Shown here piece by piece: positions 10,228-21,238 of a stretch of DNA of 64,000 bases (position 1 is its first letter; each line of letters starts with the position of its first letter). The notes under the pieces were generated by a model. That model was not told the DNA's origin and searched no databases. It was given only the letters and a program-made list of their open reading frames with translations. The translations under genes were made by a program, and so were the position numbers. The DNA is from Ganoderma boninense (lineage: Eukaryota; Basidiomycota; Agaricomycetes; Polyporales; Polyporaceae): the NCBI GenBank assembly GCA_002900995.3, contig CM035309.1:2982389-3046388 (forward strand), read 5' to 3'.

Positions 10228-11411
10228 TCAGAGCTCCTCCTCGTTGCTGGAGGGCATGTCCTTAGGAAGCCTGAGATCAAAGTCCTCGTTAATAATATCA
10301 AGCCTGCGGACTTGGTCATCTTTCAAGCCAGCCAGCCACACATGGTCATAACAGTTCCGCCACAAACCGACAGGCACACGGGTGTCAGCCTCATGCGGTG
10401 GGGCAGCATCTTGGCGGATGCGGGGACCATTTCTGCCCGTACCCTGTTCACCGATGGCAGTGTCGCGTTGGTCGATATTTTCCTGGTCCAGTTCTCTGCA
10501 AAGCCGCCTCAGCGCAGAGCTCATCCATGCAGCACGAGTAATGGTGTAGGTGGTCAGATGTCCCTTGGCGCCATTCTCGTCACGATCAGTCTCGTCGGCG
10601 CTCATGTGCGCGCCGCTGAGGCTGAGGAATAGCTCGCGAAAGCAGCCATACTTCGGCAACTCCTTCGTCACCTTGTAGCAACTGCCATACAACTGACACA
10701 TTCTCAGTATAGAGCACTAGGATAGAAAGGGCGTTGACTTACCGTGCCTCTCCGTGATACCTTCCTGCTTTTCCGCTTCTCCTTTTCCTTCTGGGCAGGT
10801 TCAAGCAGCTCGACTTCTGCGCGGTAGCGTTTCCAAGCGTGTTCCATATGGACATCCAATGCATTGCCAATGTGGTTGAGCGTGTGGTAGCGAGGTGGAA
10901 TTTCAGCTTTTTTGTAGCCACCACCCTGGAGGACACGTAGCAGATGGGTGGCAAAGAAGTCGTGAGCGCTCAGGTTGAACGGGAACTCTTTCCAGGGTTG
11001 AATGAAGTCGACACAAAAGTTGTCTTTGGTAAAATATTGAGAGCTGCTAGCTTGGTATTTGAAAACATCATCATCGTTGAGAGGTGGGTTCTGTGCGGCC
11101 ATCTTGCTATAGGACTTGACACCGAGCAACTTCTTGAGATGCATGCAAACGACGTTCTACAACAAAAGACGAAACATGAGAGTCAGCAACAGAGAGATCT
11201 AGTGGATGAACATACTTGAAGGTTGGCGAGATGAGCCTTCTCCTTTTCCTCCAACAACTGGAGCTCTTCGGGCGAGATGGAGTGGTCGTGCGGCGGGAGA
11301 ACAATTCGAGACACCATTGAGTTCGAAGGATGAACTCTATGAGATTTGATGCGATGACCTTGCGTGCGCCCATGAGCTGGAGATGTTGGGCCTCCCGTCC
11401 CACGTGAAATT
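10228..11411 (-). CDS. C-terminal half of an uncharacterised multi-copy Agaricomycete protein
   Basis: Three exons on the minus strand (11411 or upstream to 11216, 11156-10743, 10692-10228) join with introns 11215-11157 and 10742-10693 (59 and 50 nt). The frame runs IVLPPHDHSISPEELQLLEE, LGVKSYSKM, YFTKDNFCVDF, NLSAHDFFATHLLRV, then SGAHMSADETDRDE, VPVGLWRNCYDHVW and RRLDIINEDFDLRLP before the TGA. I recognise this pattern (..MSSDETD.., ..GLWRNCYDDEWL.., INEEYDF) from a large family of unannotated mushroom proteins, often near transposons. Its function is unknown. The upstream end is the insertion point of the inverted-repeat element at 11412. The N-terminal half of the same gene appears to continue beyond it, at 12421-14410. 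Confidence 0.65.
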
Positions 11412-12255
11412 AGGGGTAGTCAGTTATAGCGATTCTCTGAGGGATTCGGTGGTGGATTCTGAGGCGATTCGGTGTTAGCGAATCCACACAGAATCTCGTT
11501 GCACTCTGACCACCCCAAGTGCGAAAGGTGGATTCTGGATGGATTCCGCACAATATGGGATTCCCCGCCTGGCCAGCTATGGCTACGGCCATAGCTGCGA
11601 AAAGGGTTTCTCGCCATTTTACTGAGAATCTCCTTCCGGCAGCCGAGGGCGGCGCCTCCGGGTTGATCCCGCTCGGCGCCTTTTCTTCTCCGCCACCCCT
11701 ATCAGCTAGTTCCTGCCCATTCCCCTTGCTTTCTGGGATCCAGCCGTAACTCAACGAAACAGAATGTTAGAAACTTTACCGGAATTTTTAGGGGAAGTAG
11801 TGCAGGAGGGAGTGACTTTGCGCTCCTTGCCGCACTCCGTGGCAGTGTTCCGCAGACGGCTGAGGGCGTTTCGCCGTTTTCTCAATCCTCTCGATAGGCG
11901 ACTTAGCGGACTTCAAGCGGGGTCCAAGCGACCATCATAAGTAGCTGGCTATGGCTATGGCTATGGCCGTAGCCATAGCTGGCCAGGCGGTGAATCTACC
12001 GTCCCCGGATTCCGTTGCGGATTCCGAATCGCGATTCTGTCCTGGATTCTGTTAAGCGCCCGCTGATGAGCGTTGATGAACGTTGATGCAGGGGAATCGC
12101 CATGAGGGAATCGCGATTCGGGGGGGGCGAACCTCCTCCAGAGGAGGTTCGACGATTCGATGTGATTCCCTGCGAATCGCGGATTCCCTCCTCCCGAATC
12201 CCCTCCCGAATCCATTTCGCGAATCCCCTCAGAATCGCCATAACTGACAACCCCT
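11412..12255. mobile_element. 844-bp non-autonomous element with about 40-bp terminal inverted repeats
   Basis: The left end AGGGGTAGTCAGTTATAGCG and the right end, read in reverse complement as AGGGGTTGTCAGTTATGGCG, are near-perfect inverted repeats continuing about 40 bp (GATTCT, GGGATTCG). The trinucleotide ATT flanks both ends (11409-11411 and 12256-12258) and fits a 3-bp target duplication. Inside are shorter palindromes (GCCAGCTATGGCTACGGCCATAGCTG near 11571 in two pieces, again near 11950) and many GGATTC/GAATCC words. No coding potential for a transposase is seen, so it is MITE-like. PIF/Harbinger elements also make 3-bp duplications, but the superfamily is not established. Confidence 0.8.
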
Positions 12256-12420
12256 ATTTTGTGATCAAGCTTCTTGAGATTTTGTAGTGTATTCTGCCTG
12301 CTCGAACGTTAACTTCAAGGTTCAAGTACGAAACAAACTCAAACTCACTGCCACTGACGGTTCAATCTATTCTCTTCGCACTGAATCTCATTGAACTGGC
12401 TGAATTGTTCTAAGAGAAGC

Positions 12421-14410
12421 AAAAAAAAAAAGCCTCCTCCTTCCGCCCTCGGCAGCACGCGCTCTGGTTGCGGAGTCCGAGATGCCCGAGAGGCTGTCGG
12501 TCGCGTCAGCGAAGTTATGAGAGGCTCCGGAGCATGCGCACGCTCCTGATAATTAGTGTGTCAGCACGGCTCTCACAGCGAAGCAAACAACAACTTACTT
12601 TGCCCTTCCCTTGGACCTGGTCATGTTCGCTGTCGCTATGAGTCTCCCATCGTTGTCGGGCTGCATGGCCAGCGGGGAGAGAGTGCGACGGCCTGGCACC
12701 AGGAGGCGGGGTTGATGGACCATCTATAGCTGCATCACGCGGGTGCGTTTCGACGTCCTCCATCTGGTCATCCCAGGGTCCGTCGTTCATTTCCTCCTCT
12801 TCATCCTCCGGACCACCCTCATACACGTCCTGCAATGAAATTGAGTCTACAAAAAAGAGGGTATAAGACATACGACGTACATCTCGCTCATTTTTATCCT
12901 GTTCCAACACATAGGTAGGGTTAGCAGCTGAACGTGGAGGTGGAATAGTATAGGAAGCTGACCTCGTCGTAATCCTCACCGATCTCTTCATCCTCGTAGC
13001 CAGGTTCCTCCTCCATCTCGACCTCATCATCATCATCATCTTCTTCAAGGTCGTAATGTACACAATTAGTCCGCGTGTGATGCGGAGTGGAGTACTGCTG
13101 AGCGTTGGTGTCGCCCCCGTGTGCTTCACGATAATCGACCCACATAGAAGAGTTGAACTATGTTGTATACTGTCAGGTACATCAAAGAAATGGAAGTTGT
13201 CTACACACCGTCTGGGCCGGCGGCGGCATCGGCTGGGGGAATGTATGGTATCCCATCATCGCGCCTTGTGGCTGCATCGGTACAGGATATGTGATAGGCT
13301 GGGGGACTTGCATGAAAGGGGAATACATCTGCGGCTGCTGGAATAGCTGCTGTGGCAGCATGACCGGCGGTTGAGGCATCGCCGGTTGGTGCATGACCTG
13401 TTGAGCCATGGCCTGTTGTTCAACGCTTTGCGGGCCGTTGGAGTACGCTGGGGGTAGTAGATGCGACGGCGACGGCATCTACATTATGGCCATGAGGATC
13501 ACTTGACGGTGAAGCAGTAAGGAGCTCGACTTACAGCCGAGGGCGACCGTGTGGCCCGAAGGCCTCGTATCGGTCGCGTCGGTGCACGATTGTGGAGTTC
13601 ACGATCACTCCCAGAGCGGGAAGCCCACTGCGGTCGTCGTTGGAGCAATGGGAGTGCACCGGCCACTGGCACTTCGACCACAGGGCCTATCAGCTACGAA
13701 ACCGAGTCAGAACCGTGCAGACTCCTTTCAGCAATGTTACGTACATTCTTTTTCTTGGGTGTGGCCTTGAGGTGTAAAGGAAGTGCAGAGGTCTGTGAAA
13801 CGTGAGTACATGATAGCCGTGGATTGAGTGTGCATTGACTTACACCCTTAGCGGTCTTGGAAGACTTCTTGTTCATGAATTCCTCCCGCCGCTTGATGGT
13901 ATGTTTCCGTCCTGCCACTGGCTTTGAAGGCGAGGGCGGACCGGGAGTAGGGCCGGCGGACGTCCCGCGAGGTGTCGAGCCCTCTCGCGCCATTGAGCCC
14001 TCCTGCGCCGTCGTGCTTCCAGGCACTGTTGCAGCGCTACCCATCGTGTTAGAGGATCCTGGGGCACTGGAGGGGCTTGTCGCGTTGGAGGGCCCTGGAG
14101 CTGGGGGGCCTGTCGCATTGGAGGGTCCTGGCGCGCCGGGAGGTCCTGTAACGCTGGAGGGTTCTGTCGCCTCGTCTAGCGCTGTCGAACTCTGCTGCAG
14201 AGTGGTAGGAGTGTCCGACCCGCTGGTGCTAGCAGAACCACCAGGTTCTCAGATGGGAATGGGGGGTAGAGGGGCATCGCGGCGTCCGAGCGTAGTCAAA
14301 GGATTAGGCGCATACTCCTCGGAACGGGAGGGTGGAGGCGGAATACCGGGCGCAGATGCGGACGGAGTAGACAAAGGTGTTGTGGTGGGAGGGCTGGAGG
14401 CTGAAGACAT
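12421..14410 (-). pseudogene. N-terminal half of the same uncharacterised gene, carrying a nonsense codon
   Basis: From an ATG at 14410 the minus strand reads a Ser/Pro/Thr-rich frame (MSSASSPPTTTPLSTPSASA). It meets TGA at 14249-14251 and then continues in the same frame as EPGGSASTSGSDTPTTLQQS through SNATGPPAPGPSN to KHTIKRREEFMNKKSSKTAKG. An in-frame 51-nt intron and ATPKKKNVRNIAERSLHG follow. Further exons hold VVEVPVAGALP, a Gln/Pro/Met-rich block (13478-13200), MWVDYREAHGGDTN with an acidic run (13150-12960) and HSDSEHDQVQGKGK (about 12600). This exon order resembles the N-terminal low-complexity region of the family whose C-terminus lies at 10228-11411. I therefore infer one gene split by the element at 11412-12255. 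Exon borders between 13700 and 13480 are unresolved. Confidence 0.55.
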
Positions 14411-14886
14411 ATGGAAATTCAGCGATGGGGGGGAGTGAGGTTCAGAGTGATGTTGTGCAATGGAGAGTGTTGCACCGGGGGACAGTCTGCCTGAACAGTT
14501 ATCTTTATATGCATCAGTCCGAAGAATCTGTAGGCTCACCTTTGTGCCTCGGGGTGGCTCACCGTGCCACTTCACGTTCCTCCTGTTGCTGCTTTGTGTC
14601 ACTGTGCCACACGGAATATTGCGCTGATGCAACGTGATTTCGGTGTGAGTACGTTACGATAATCCTTACCATCTACGATCTCCGCCCAGCATAGACAGCG
14701 AGAAATGCCCCCAAAGAACATGTATAGGGCAAAGAGCATACGACGTCGCTACAATAGCGACAAGTGGGACTACATACAGAGTACGCTGAGGAAGATGCTT
14801 GGAGATATACATGATATTTACTACGCAACGATGAGTTAGTGACCGATAGTCGAAAGCGTACAAGGCACTCACCAGACAGACTGAGT

Positions 14887-15982
14887 CTAGACAACCTCCT
14901 CGCCATGGAGATGAATGTGACAAATACCACTCGAATTTCCACCCCAGTTACTCCGAACCTCCACGATGTACAAGCCAGAACTCATCCTCGAGAAAACAAC
15001 CTCGGGGTGGATGGGGAACGTCTGGACTGGATATGCTGCACGGAGGTCGAAGGTGAAGTTGGCGAATGGTAGAAAGGTGAAGTGTCCCGCCAGAGAGGGA
15101 CCATCACCGAGGGATGTATGGTCCTCTCGGAACCGTAAAAGTGAGTTGAACAAGGCCGTGTTAGCTGTCCCGTCTATCAAACCCCAGAGGACCATGTGTT
15201 GGGGAGCATGATTCGCCATCGCGCGTCTTGGAGGGGTGTAGTTGATGGTGATGTGTGTGGGTCGTATAAGTTGGGACAATCGGACTGTGATCTGACTGCG
15301 ATGACCTGGCAGGAAGCAGCAAGATGGGGTACCAAAGTTTTCGTCGAGAACATCGTCCAGCTCGCATTCCAGATTGTCCGTTGATGTCGACAAGGATGGG
15401 ATGACGATCGATCCGTGAGTGCGTAGAGCAAAGTCCGGACGCTGGATGGTACTCTTCAGAGCTGTCGATATGGCCCGCTGCACATACTCGGCGATGTGAG
15501 GAGGAACTTGGACCTCGGGGGTGCGGACAATCTGGGGTGTGTGGACGACTTTGGGTGTGCGTACGACCTTGCGTGTGTGAACGAATGAAGGTGAGACGAC
15601 CTCATTGAGGGATCCCGTGAAGTTGAGGGCAGCACTAAGGAGAGAAAGAAAGTGCTTATCGAAGCCAGTAATAGGGATGGAGAGGTAGACAGAGATGACG
15701 AGAAGAGGGAGAAGGACGAGGAAGATCGCACAGAGTGTTGGGAGAGATCGCGAGATCGGTTTGCTTCCGCGAGTCCGTGTCGAGCGTGATTGGGTCGATG
15801 ACCATCTAAACCTGACTTGCTTGACCTCAGTTCCTGTAGATAGGTCAGAAGGGGCTGTAAAAGTGATACAACAGATCTAGGATTGCACCTGAGGACCCGC
15901 TATCGTTCGACTCCTCAAAATGTGAGGCATCGAAGATGCTCCTCTCCTTCTTCTTCTTTCTATTCCTGGAGGAGTGTTGCAT
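14887..15982 (-). CDS. SUN-domain (Sad1/UNC-84) membrane protein
   Basis: Two exons (15982-15889 and 15833-14887) joined over a 55-nt intron give 346 residues. The N-terminus is basic (RNRKKKKERS), followed by one membrane segment at about residues 63-86. Residues 116-139 are four copies of a six-residue repeat of the type V-x-T-x-x-V. The SUN domain fills roughly residues 190-335. It shows NFGTPSCCFLPGHRSQITVR, LIRPTHITINY, PRRAMANHAPQHMVLWGL, YPVQTFPIHPE and IVEVRSNWGGNSSGICHIHL before the TAG. SUN proteins sit in the inner nuclear membrane and bind KASH partners across the perinuclear space, linking nucleus and cytoskeleton. Some fungal SUN-like proteins act in the ER instead. The gene looks intact. 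Confidence 0.87.
15511..15582 (-). repeat. 18-bp coding repeat, four copies, in the SUN gene
   Basis: Four adjacent 18-bp units encode VHTRKV, VRTPKV, VHTPQI and VRTPEV in the linker between the membrane segment and the SUN domain. The third position of codons varies between copies while the residue pattern stays. Confidence 0.9.
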
Positions 15983-16724
15983 GATCGATGGTGGCGGGGA
16001 AGGGGGGGGGAGGTAAAGACATTGCAACTTGGAACTTGTGCAGCAGTTTGCGAGAAGGAGCGGTCGGCGTTCGAAGCAGACTCGGGAGACCAGGACTGCA
16101 CACGGCTACAGCCGCACACCCTCGCAACGCCTGTTACGGGCGCCTAATGGCCGGCACTGCGTGGCTCAGTGGGGCCAATGCTCTCTCCTGATAGGCCAAG
16201 CACATTGCAGTCATCCTGCGGCTTTCACCTAGGTTTCCTACCTATCGTGTGCCAACAATGTACCAGCTTTAAGGCAAGGAGTTTTGCCGATCAACACACC
16301 GAAGGTAAGCTTCCGTTGTGCACGTTGAATTAGGTGGGTTCGAATGTTCAAGTTCTTTTGTGGTGGACCGCCGTGTCCTCTGTACTGACAATCTCCGCAC
16401 AGTGCATTGGTCTCCTCCAGCTGAACTGTCAGCTAGGAGTGCCGCATGTGAGCTCCTCTGTAGGATGTCATCCACACTGCATACGAGATGGGAGCGACTA
16501 TTTATTTGCACACAGTGCTAACGCGACAGCATGCCAGTGGCCCACATGCCCGTGCGCGGGAGGGCGCTCGAGTCTCGACACTCGCGAGCTGGTACTTAGG
16601 CAATCTCTCCGTAAGACTCACGGCCGCTCCGCGGATCCCCCCTCCTACCCAAGGTGTGTACTCCATAAATAATATTGAGTACGACCGTACGGCTACATCT
16701 GAGAGCCAAGTGAGGATGGTGCAT
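15983..16724. other. No gene seen between the SUN gene and the transposase
   Basis: Open frames here are short and overlap on both strands. The stretch presumably holds the promoter of the minus-strand SUN gene near 16000 and the 3' flank of the Plavaka-like element. I could not place the element's terminal repeat. Confidence 0.4.
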
Positions 16725-19700
16725 TCAATAGGAGAGAAAGTTCCTTACCCGGTTCAAAGATCTGACGATGATACATGGCTCGGCAATCTCTTCGGGGGTA
16801 TACTCTATAGTTGCGAAGTGGGAAATGATGTCGGATAGCTGTAGAAGTCGTTTTTCTTCCTGGAACTTGTTGTAGCACAGCCAGACATTGCCGTCAACGA
16901 ATTTTCGGTACGGGTCATGTGGTTGGTCTTGACCTGAAAGCTGCATGTACTCGTCGACGAGGAAGAAGGGCTCCGTGACGGTGTTTTCTCCCTCCCTGCA
17001 TGTGTGATAAAAGATAGAATCAATTTGGCCTGTCATGATGTTGGTGGATCCAGAGCGGTCATCACGGAAGAGTATAAATGAGCTTCGGAGACCGTTTCGT
17101 CGGTGGGTAGCGTATACAGCACCAGCATGGGTTACTCTGGAGACGAATTCACCTGTGTCAGGAAGGAATGGATGGTTCGATGCGTGGATGTTGTGCAGAG
17201 ATGTGAAGCGAAACGGAGAGGATGAATGGATGCGGGAGAGTACTTGATCGTAGACATCGCGGGGAAGTGTCCTTTCCTCGCGAGTGGGGGATGGAAAATC
17301 AGAGTCGGTGTTTGTCTCTGCCGCTGTGACAAATGGTTCAGTGAGAACGTTTATAAAACGAGGGCAATGTGCGCCATGCCCAAAGGCGCCTTGAAACCTG
17401 GACACCATGTCTTGGAACTGACAATCGGCAGGCCAAGCTTCGCTCTCCATAAGCCACTGCACCTTGGCTCCCGTATAGAAGCCACGCATGAAAGTCCCCG
17501 GAATGTCAGCTGAGATAATTACATGATCAGTACCTGTTTGCGTGCAGCAGAGAATGTGGCAACGTACGAAGTTTGCGGTTAGTTTTCAGTCTCTGGAGCA
17601 TCCCGTTGTAGCGCTCGAAAGGGAATGCCCACCAACCATGTGTTGGACCAAATAGAAAGAGACAGTCCTTCAAATGGAGAGACAGATGATGATTGGGAAC
17701 CAGTTGAGCATCATATAACGAACGTATCCCCAAGAGGTAAGCTTCCATGTGTGAGTTGAAGGTTATCGCACGTTCGCGAGACATCTTGCGACGAGTTGCA
17801 AGATCGACTGTGGTGATAAGATGCATGAAGTTTTCGAGAGCAGCCTTCTCATCATCGGAAGCAGAAGCCTGGCCCCACAGGCGACCCAAGGTGATAACCA
17901 TGTAAACAGTGCACAAGGTCTGCCAGTGGTCGGCCTTGAGCTTGCCTGTCTCCGCACTCCCAACAGTAGCAGGTGGACGTTCCAGCCATGACGGCACATA
18001 GATTTGGAGATGTCCTTCCAAATCTCGTCCAAGACCCGACCTGTAAAAATGCGACCAAACTGGTTTTCAGGATCAGAGGCTTCGTCATCTTCTTGTACAA
18101 GATGGAAGCTGTTTGATGCATACGGAAGCACGGGGGGGATGCAAATGGATGCGACACCACGAGACATCACCTAGTGCGATTATGAGCCTGAGTGGACATC
18201 AGATTATAGCGATGAATACCGCACCCGCTCTATAAGCTTCGTAGCGTAGTCCGCCTTGCCAGGATTGGCTTTGGTGATCGGGATAGAGTTGAACACCACA
18301 ACTGTTGCCAAGTAGTCCTTGCGCATTGTAGACAGGGATTTGAGGGAGGGGGTCGGCGCACGTAATGCAGCAGCGATCTTGTCCAGACAAGCTTGTTGTT
18401 CGGCAGGGGAATGGACTTTCGACGTGTTCTTGGGGACAGCGCCGGGGCCAGCACGCCCTTCTGCAGTCTTCATTCCCCATACCACAATACAATGGTGATG
18501 GAGCTCTCCGAGGAACAAATTGTGCATGGCGTCGAGCAGTGTAAAGCGGGTAGGATCCCAGTATGGAAGCCAAAGCAGTTCCAACCAACGCAAACCATGG
18601 GCCTCAAACTTCTCTTTGCATATTTTGTTGGTAGGAGCATCTCGCCATGCACGGGCGAGTTCAAGGTGCTCGTTCCAGGTATGGGACCTAGGCCACGACG
18701 CACGATTGATGTTACAAATGTCATGTTTCCGCAACAAACAAAAGGAGCAAAAATGTGAAGCAGAGTGTGAAGCGAATCCGGTGTTCTTGCGAGAAGCTGG
18801 AAGATCGCAAACAAGAGGGATGACAACGGCTCGAACGTGACAGCCACAGGAGTTCAAGAACGTCGTCTTGATATGGATTCCCCTGTGCCAGAGGTCAAGC
18901 AATTCATCCACGAGGGGGCGCAACAGGTGGTTGAGCTGGTGTAGGCTTGGTTCATGGGGCCCAGGAATGATTCCGGCGAGGTAGATGTTCTCGGGCCGGT
19001 AGCGAACATCGATAGGGAGGTTGAGTAGTGCCAGATAAATTGCACCGATCGAATGGTGACGCCCTGCCTGCTTGTTTCCGTTGGGATTAAACCAGTCCAC
19101 AAAGAGGGAGAAGACAAGATGGACATGGCCAGAGGGCGGAGTAGAAAATGGGATACCATTGGGCCCGGGAAAACTGCAAATACCAGGAGTGTCCGTGATA
19201 TCACTCCATTGCTCCATGTCAACGGGTTTCTCCCAACAAGACATACACATCTCCTGGATAGCAGGCCGGGAGAACATGTCTGCAATCCATGCGTGAAGTG
19301 AACGGAAAGGGTAGGTGCGAATGGCTCGGTAGACTGTCCGAGCTCGACCACCCCCTTTCGACGGCTTGAGTACCTGTTTTTTGACCAAAGGTTCAGAACA
19401 GACAGGCTGGTCTGTTTCCTGATTGGTGCAAGTATGGGGATAGGGGTCGTCCGGTGACTTCGGATCTGGTAAGTATATAAATGAACATTTGGGACAGGAA
19501 GCGAATGAGATAAAGGAGGTGTCAAGTTGCAGGATAGATGCCGCAGTCCGGACATCGTTCGGCAGCTTCTGGACCAATGCGAGCTGTGCGTCCGTCAAGC
19601 TATTCGGTTCCTGGACCGTGTAGATGGCTCCTAGTATCACAACGCGGATAGTCGCAAGCGCAAAAGCGAGATATGGACGAGCAACCCCTGCCATCGCATG

Positions 19701-20699
19701 GAGAATTACGACCATGATGAGTGCGGCAACCATAAAGGGCTTGGTACTCTGCCGAACTTCCAGCATGGGTGCTACAGCATGTCGGATCCATGACTTAGTG
19801 CCATCGTATGGAGATAAGAGTCGTGACTTACATGGAGCAACCACAATCGGCTCCTTCTCATCTGAGAGGTAGTATAATCCCGGTACCCTGGCCGCCACCT
19901 TCGCGCGGTCCCAGCAGTTACGCTCCATGCGCATCGAGCGGCCGAGCTGGAAGTCAACCTTCTCGATGAGACTATCGCGATGGTTGTCTGTATATTTGAT
20001 ATCAAGGGGATTGAGCTGTTCCAGCCAGCCACGCTGCGCTGTCAACCACGAACGGAGTGCTTCGAATTTCCCGTTGGTTGGCGTGCCAGACTGCAAGGGG
20101 ACAATGGGATCTGTGTATGATGTGGGCAAAGAGGAAAACTCCAGGTTGAGACTGGTGGGTACCGCCTGACAGCGGTGATGAAGCTGGCTCTCAAGTAGTG
20201 CTAGCTCTGAAGTCCGCCGTTGGGCAGCAGGAGAACACCGCCCAGTCTATGTGTTTGTTAGTATTTTAATTTAATATGGTTTTCATGGAATCAGGCTCAC
20301 TTCCTGGTTTATAGCACTTGCAGAAGAAGACCCGGGACCGGCATCGGGAGGTGGAATGGTAGGATCAACCTTCAGAGCTGTTAGTACCTTGACATTGACT
20401 GAAACGTCCGGACGTACATTCTCAGGGGGATTAATGAGTTGTTGGTACGATGTGGAGTCGCGAAGTCGTATAACTGATGGGCCTGCAGGTTCTTGCCCGC
20501 CATCCAGTGTGGTAATCATAACCTGCGCCTCGACGCGGGTAGCTTGTGATGCAGCTCGCTTCGATTGCTTCGCATCGTTGATCTCGTGTTGCTTCCGGGT
20601 TTTTGACGTTTGCAGGGAGCCGGGTACGAAGGTTCCGTCGTCATCCTCAAAGGTATCCAGGATGCAGACGCTGCAAAAGCACGGGCTACGGGATGCCAT
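16725..20699 (-). pseudogene. Plavaka-like (CACTA-related) DNA transposase with one frameshift
   Basis: Exons on the minus strand are 20699-20301, 20247-18225, 18170-17568 and 17509-16725, with introns 20300-20248, 18224-18171 and 17567-17510. The N-terminus has a small Cys cluster (CFCSVCILDTFEDD). The core reads LFVDWFNPNGNKQAGRHHS, GAIYLALLNLPIDVRYRPEN and LAGIIPGPHEPSLHQLNHLL, the signature of Plavaka transposases. A Cys-rich turn (HFCSFCLLRKHDIC), WDPTRFTLLDAMHNLFLGEL and GKLKADHWQTLCTVY follow. One base appears missing at about 18003: the frame goes from WKDISK into IYVPSWLERPP only after a shift. This makes the copy non-functional unless it is a sequencing error. The product would cut and paste its element. 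Terminal repeats were not found. The last exon (MRGFYTGAKVQWL...) is divergent. Confidence 0.8.
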
Positions 20700-21238
20700 G
20701 GAGCATAGGAATGGAGGGTGGGATTGCCAAACACCGCGAGGAAAGACGAATGTTCACCCAAAATCACACTGATAAGATTACAACAGTTGAAATGTGGCAG
20801 GAATACACAACATTACTGATCGTTCTTCCTTAATCTACAGGTTTGGGGCCAGCGACTCCCATATCGGAGAACCCATCATGGTGCTGGGCGGTGCAGACCG
20901 GGCCAACCCCAAATAAATGGTAGAAGTAGAACATAAGAGGAAGATGGCGGACAAAAACCACGTCAGTACTTCTGGGACGAAAATCTGCTCAGCGATGCAG
21001 GCAGTTCTGAGCAAGGCATTGGCATGGAGATCGGCAATGCTACACTGTGAATAACTTAGAACAATACTTCATTGGTCCAAGGTTGACTTACCTCCACGAC
21101 ATCCTGGCACAACGTCAGGACGATGGATACCCAGTGGCATGAAATGGCTTCAGGGTCCTCTGTTAGGAACAGACCAGCCGCTGTACCAGCTACGCCAAAA
21201 GGACGCAATGTCAAGCTTGGCTTGACACTTGGCTGGTA
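20700..21238. other. Short intergenic stretch
   Basis: No gene is supported. It lies between the start of the transposase gene and the 3' end of the coiled-coil gene. A word TTTGGGGCC near 20845 and its approximate complement near 20905 could be part of the transposon's end structure. Confidence 0.35.

Noticed and set aside
13857..14438. 193-codon plus-strand frame rich in Gly/Val/Glu/Pro
   Set aside because: It is the exact antisense of the Ser/Pro-rich first exons of the minus-strand family gene.
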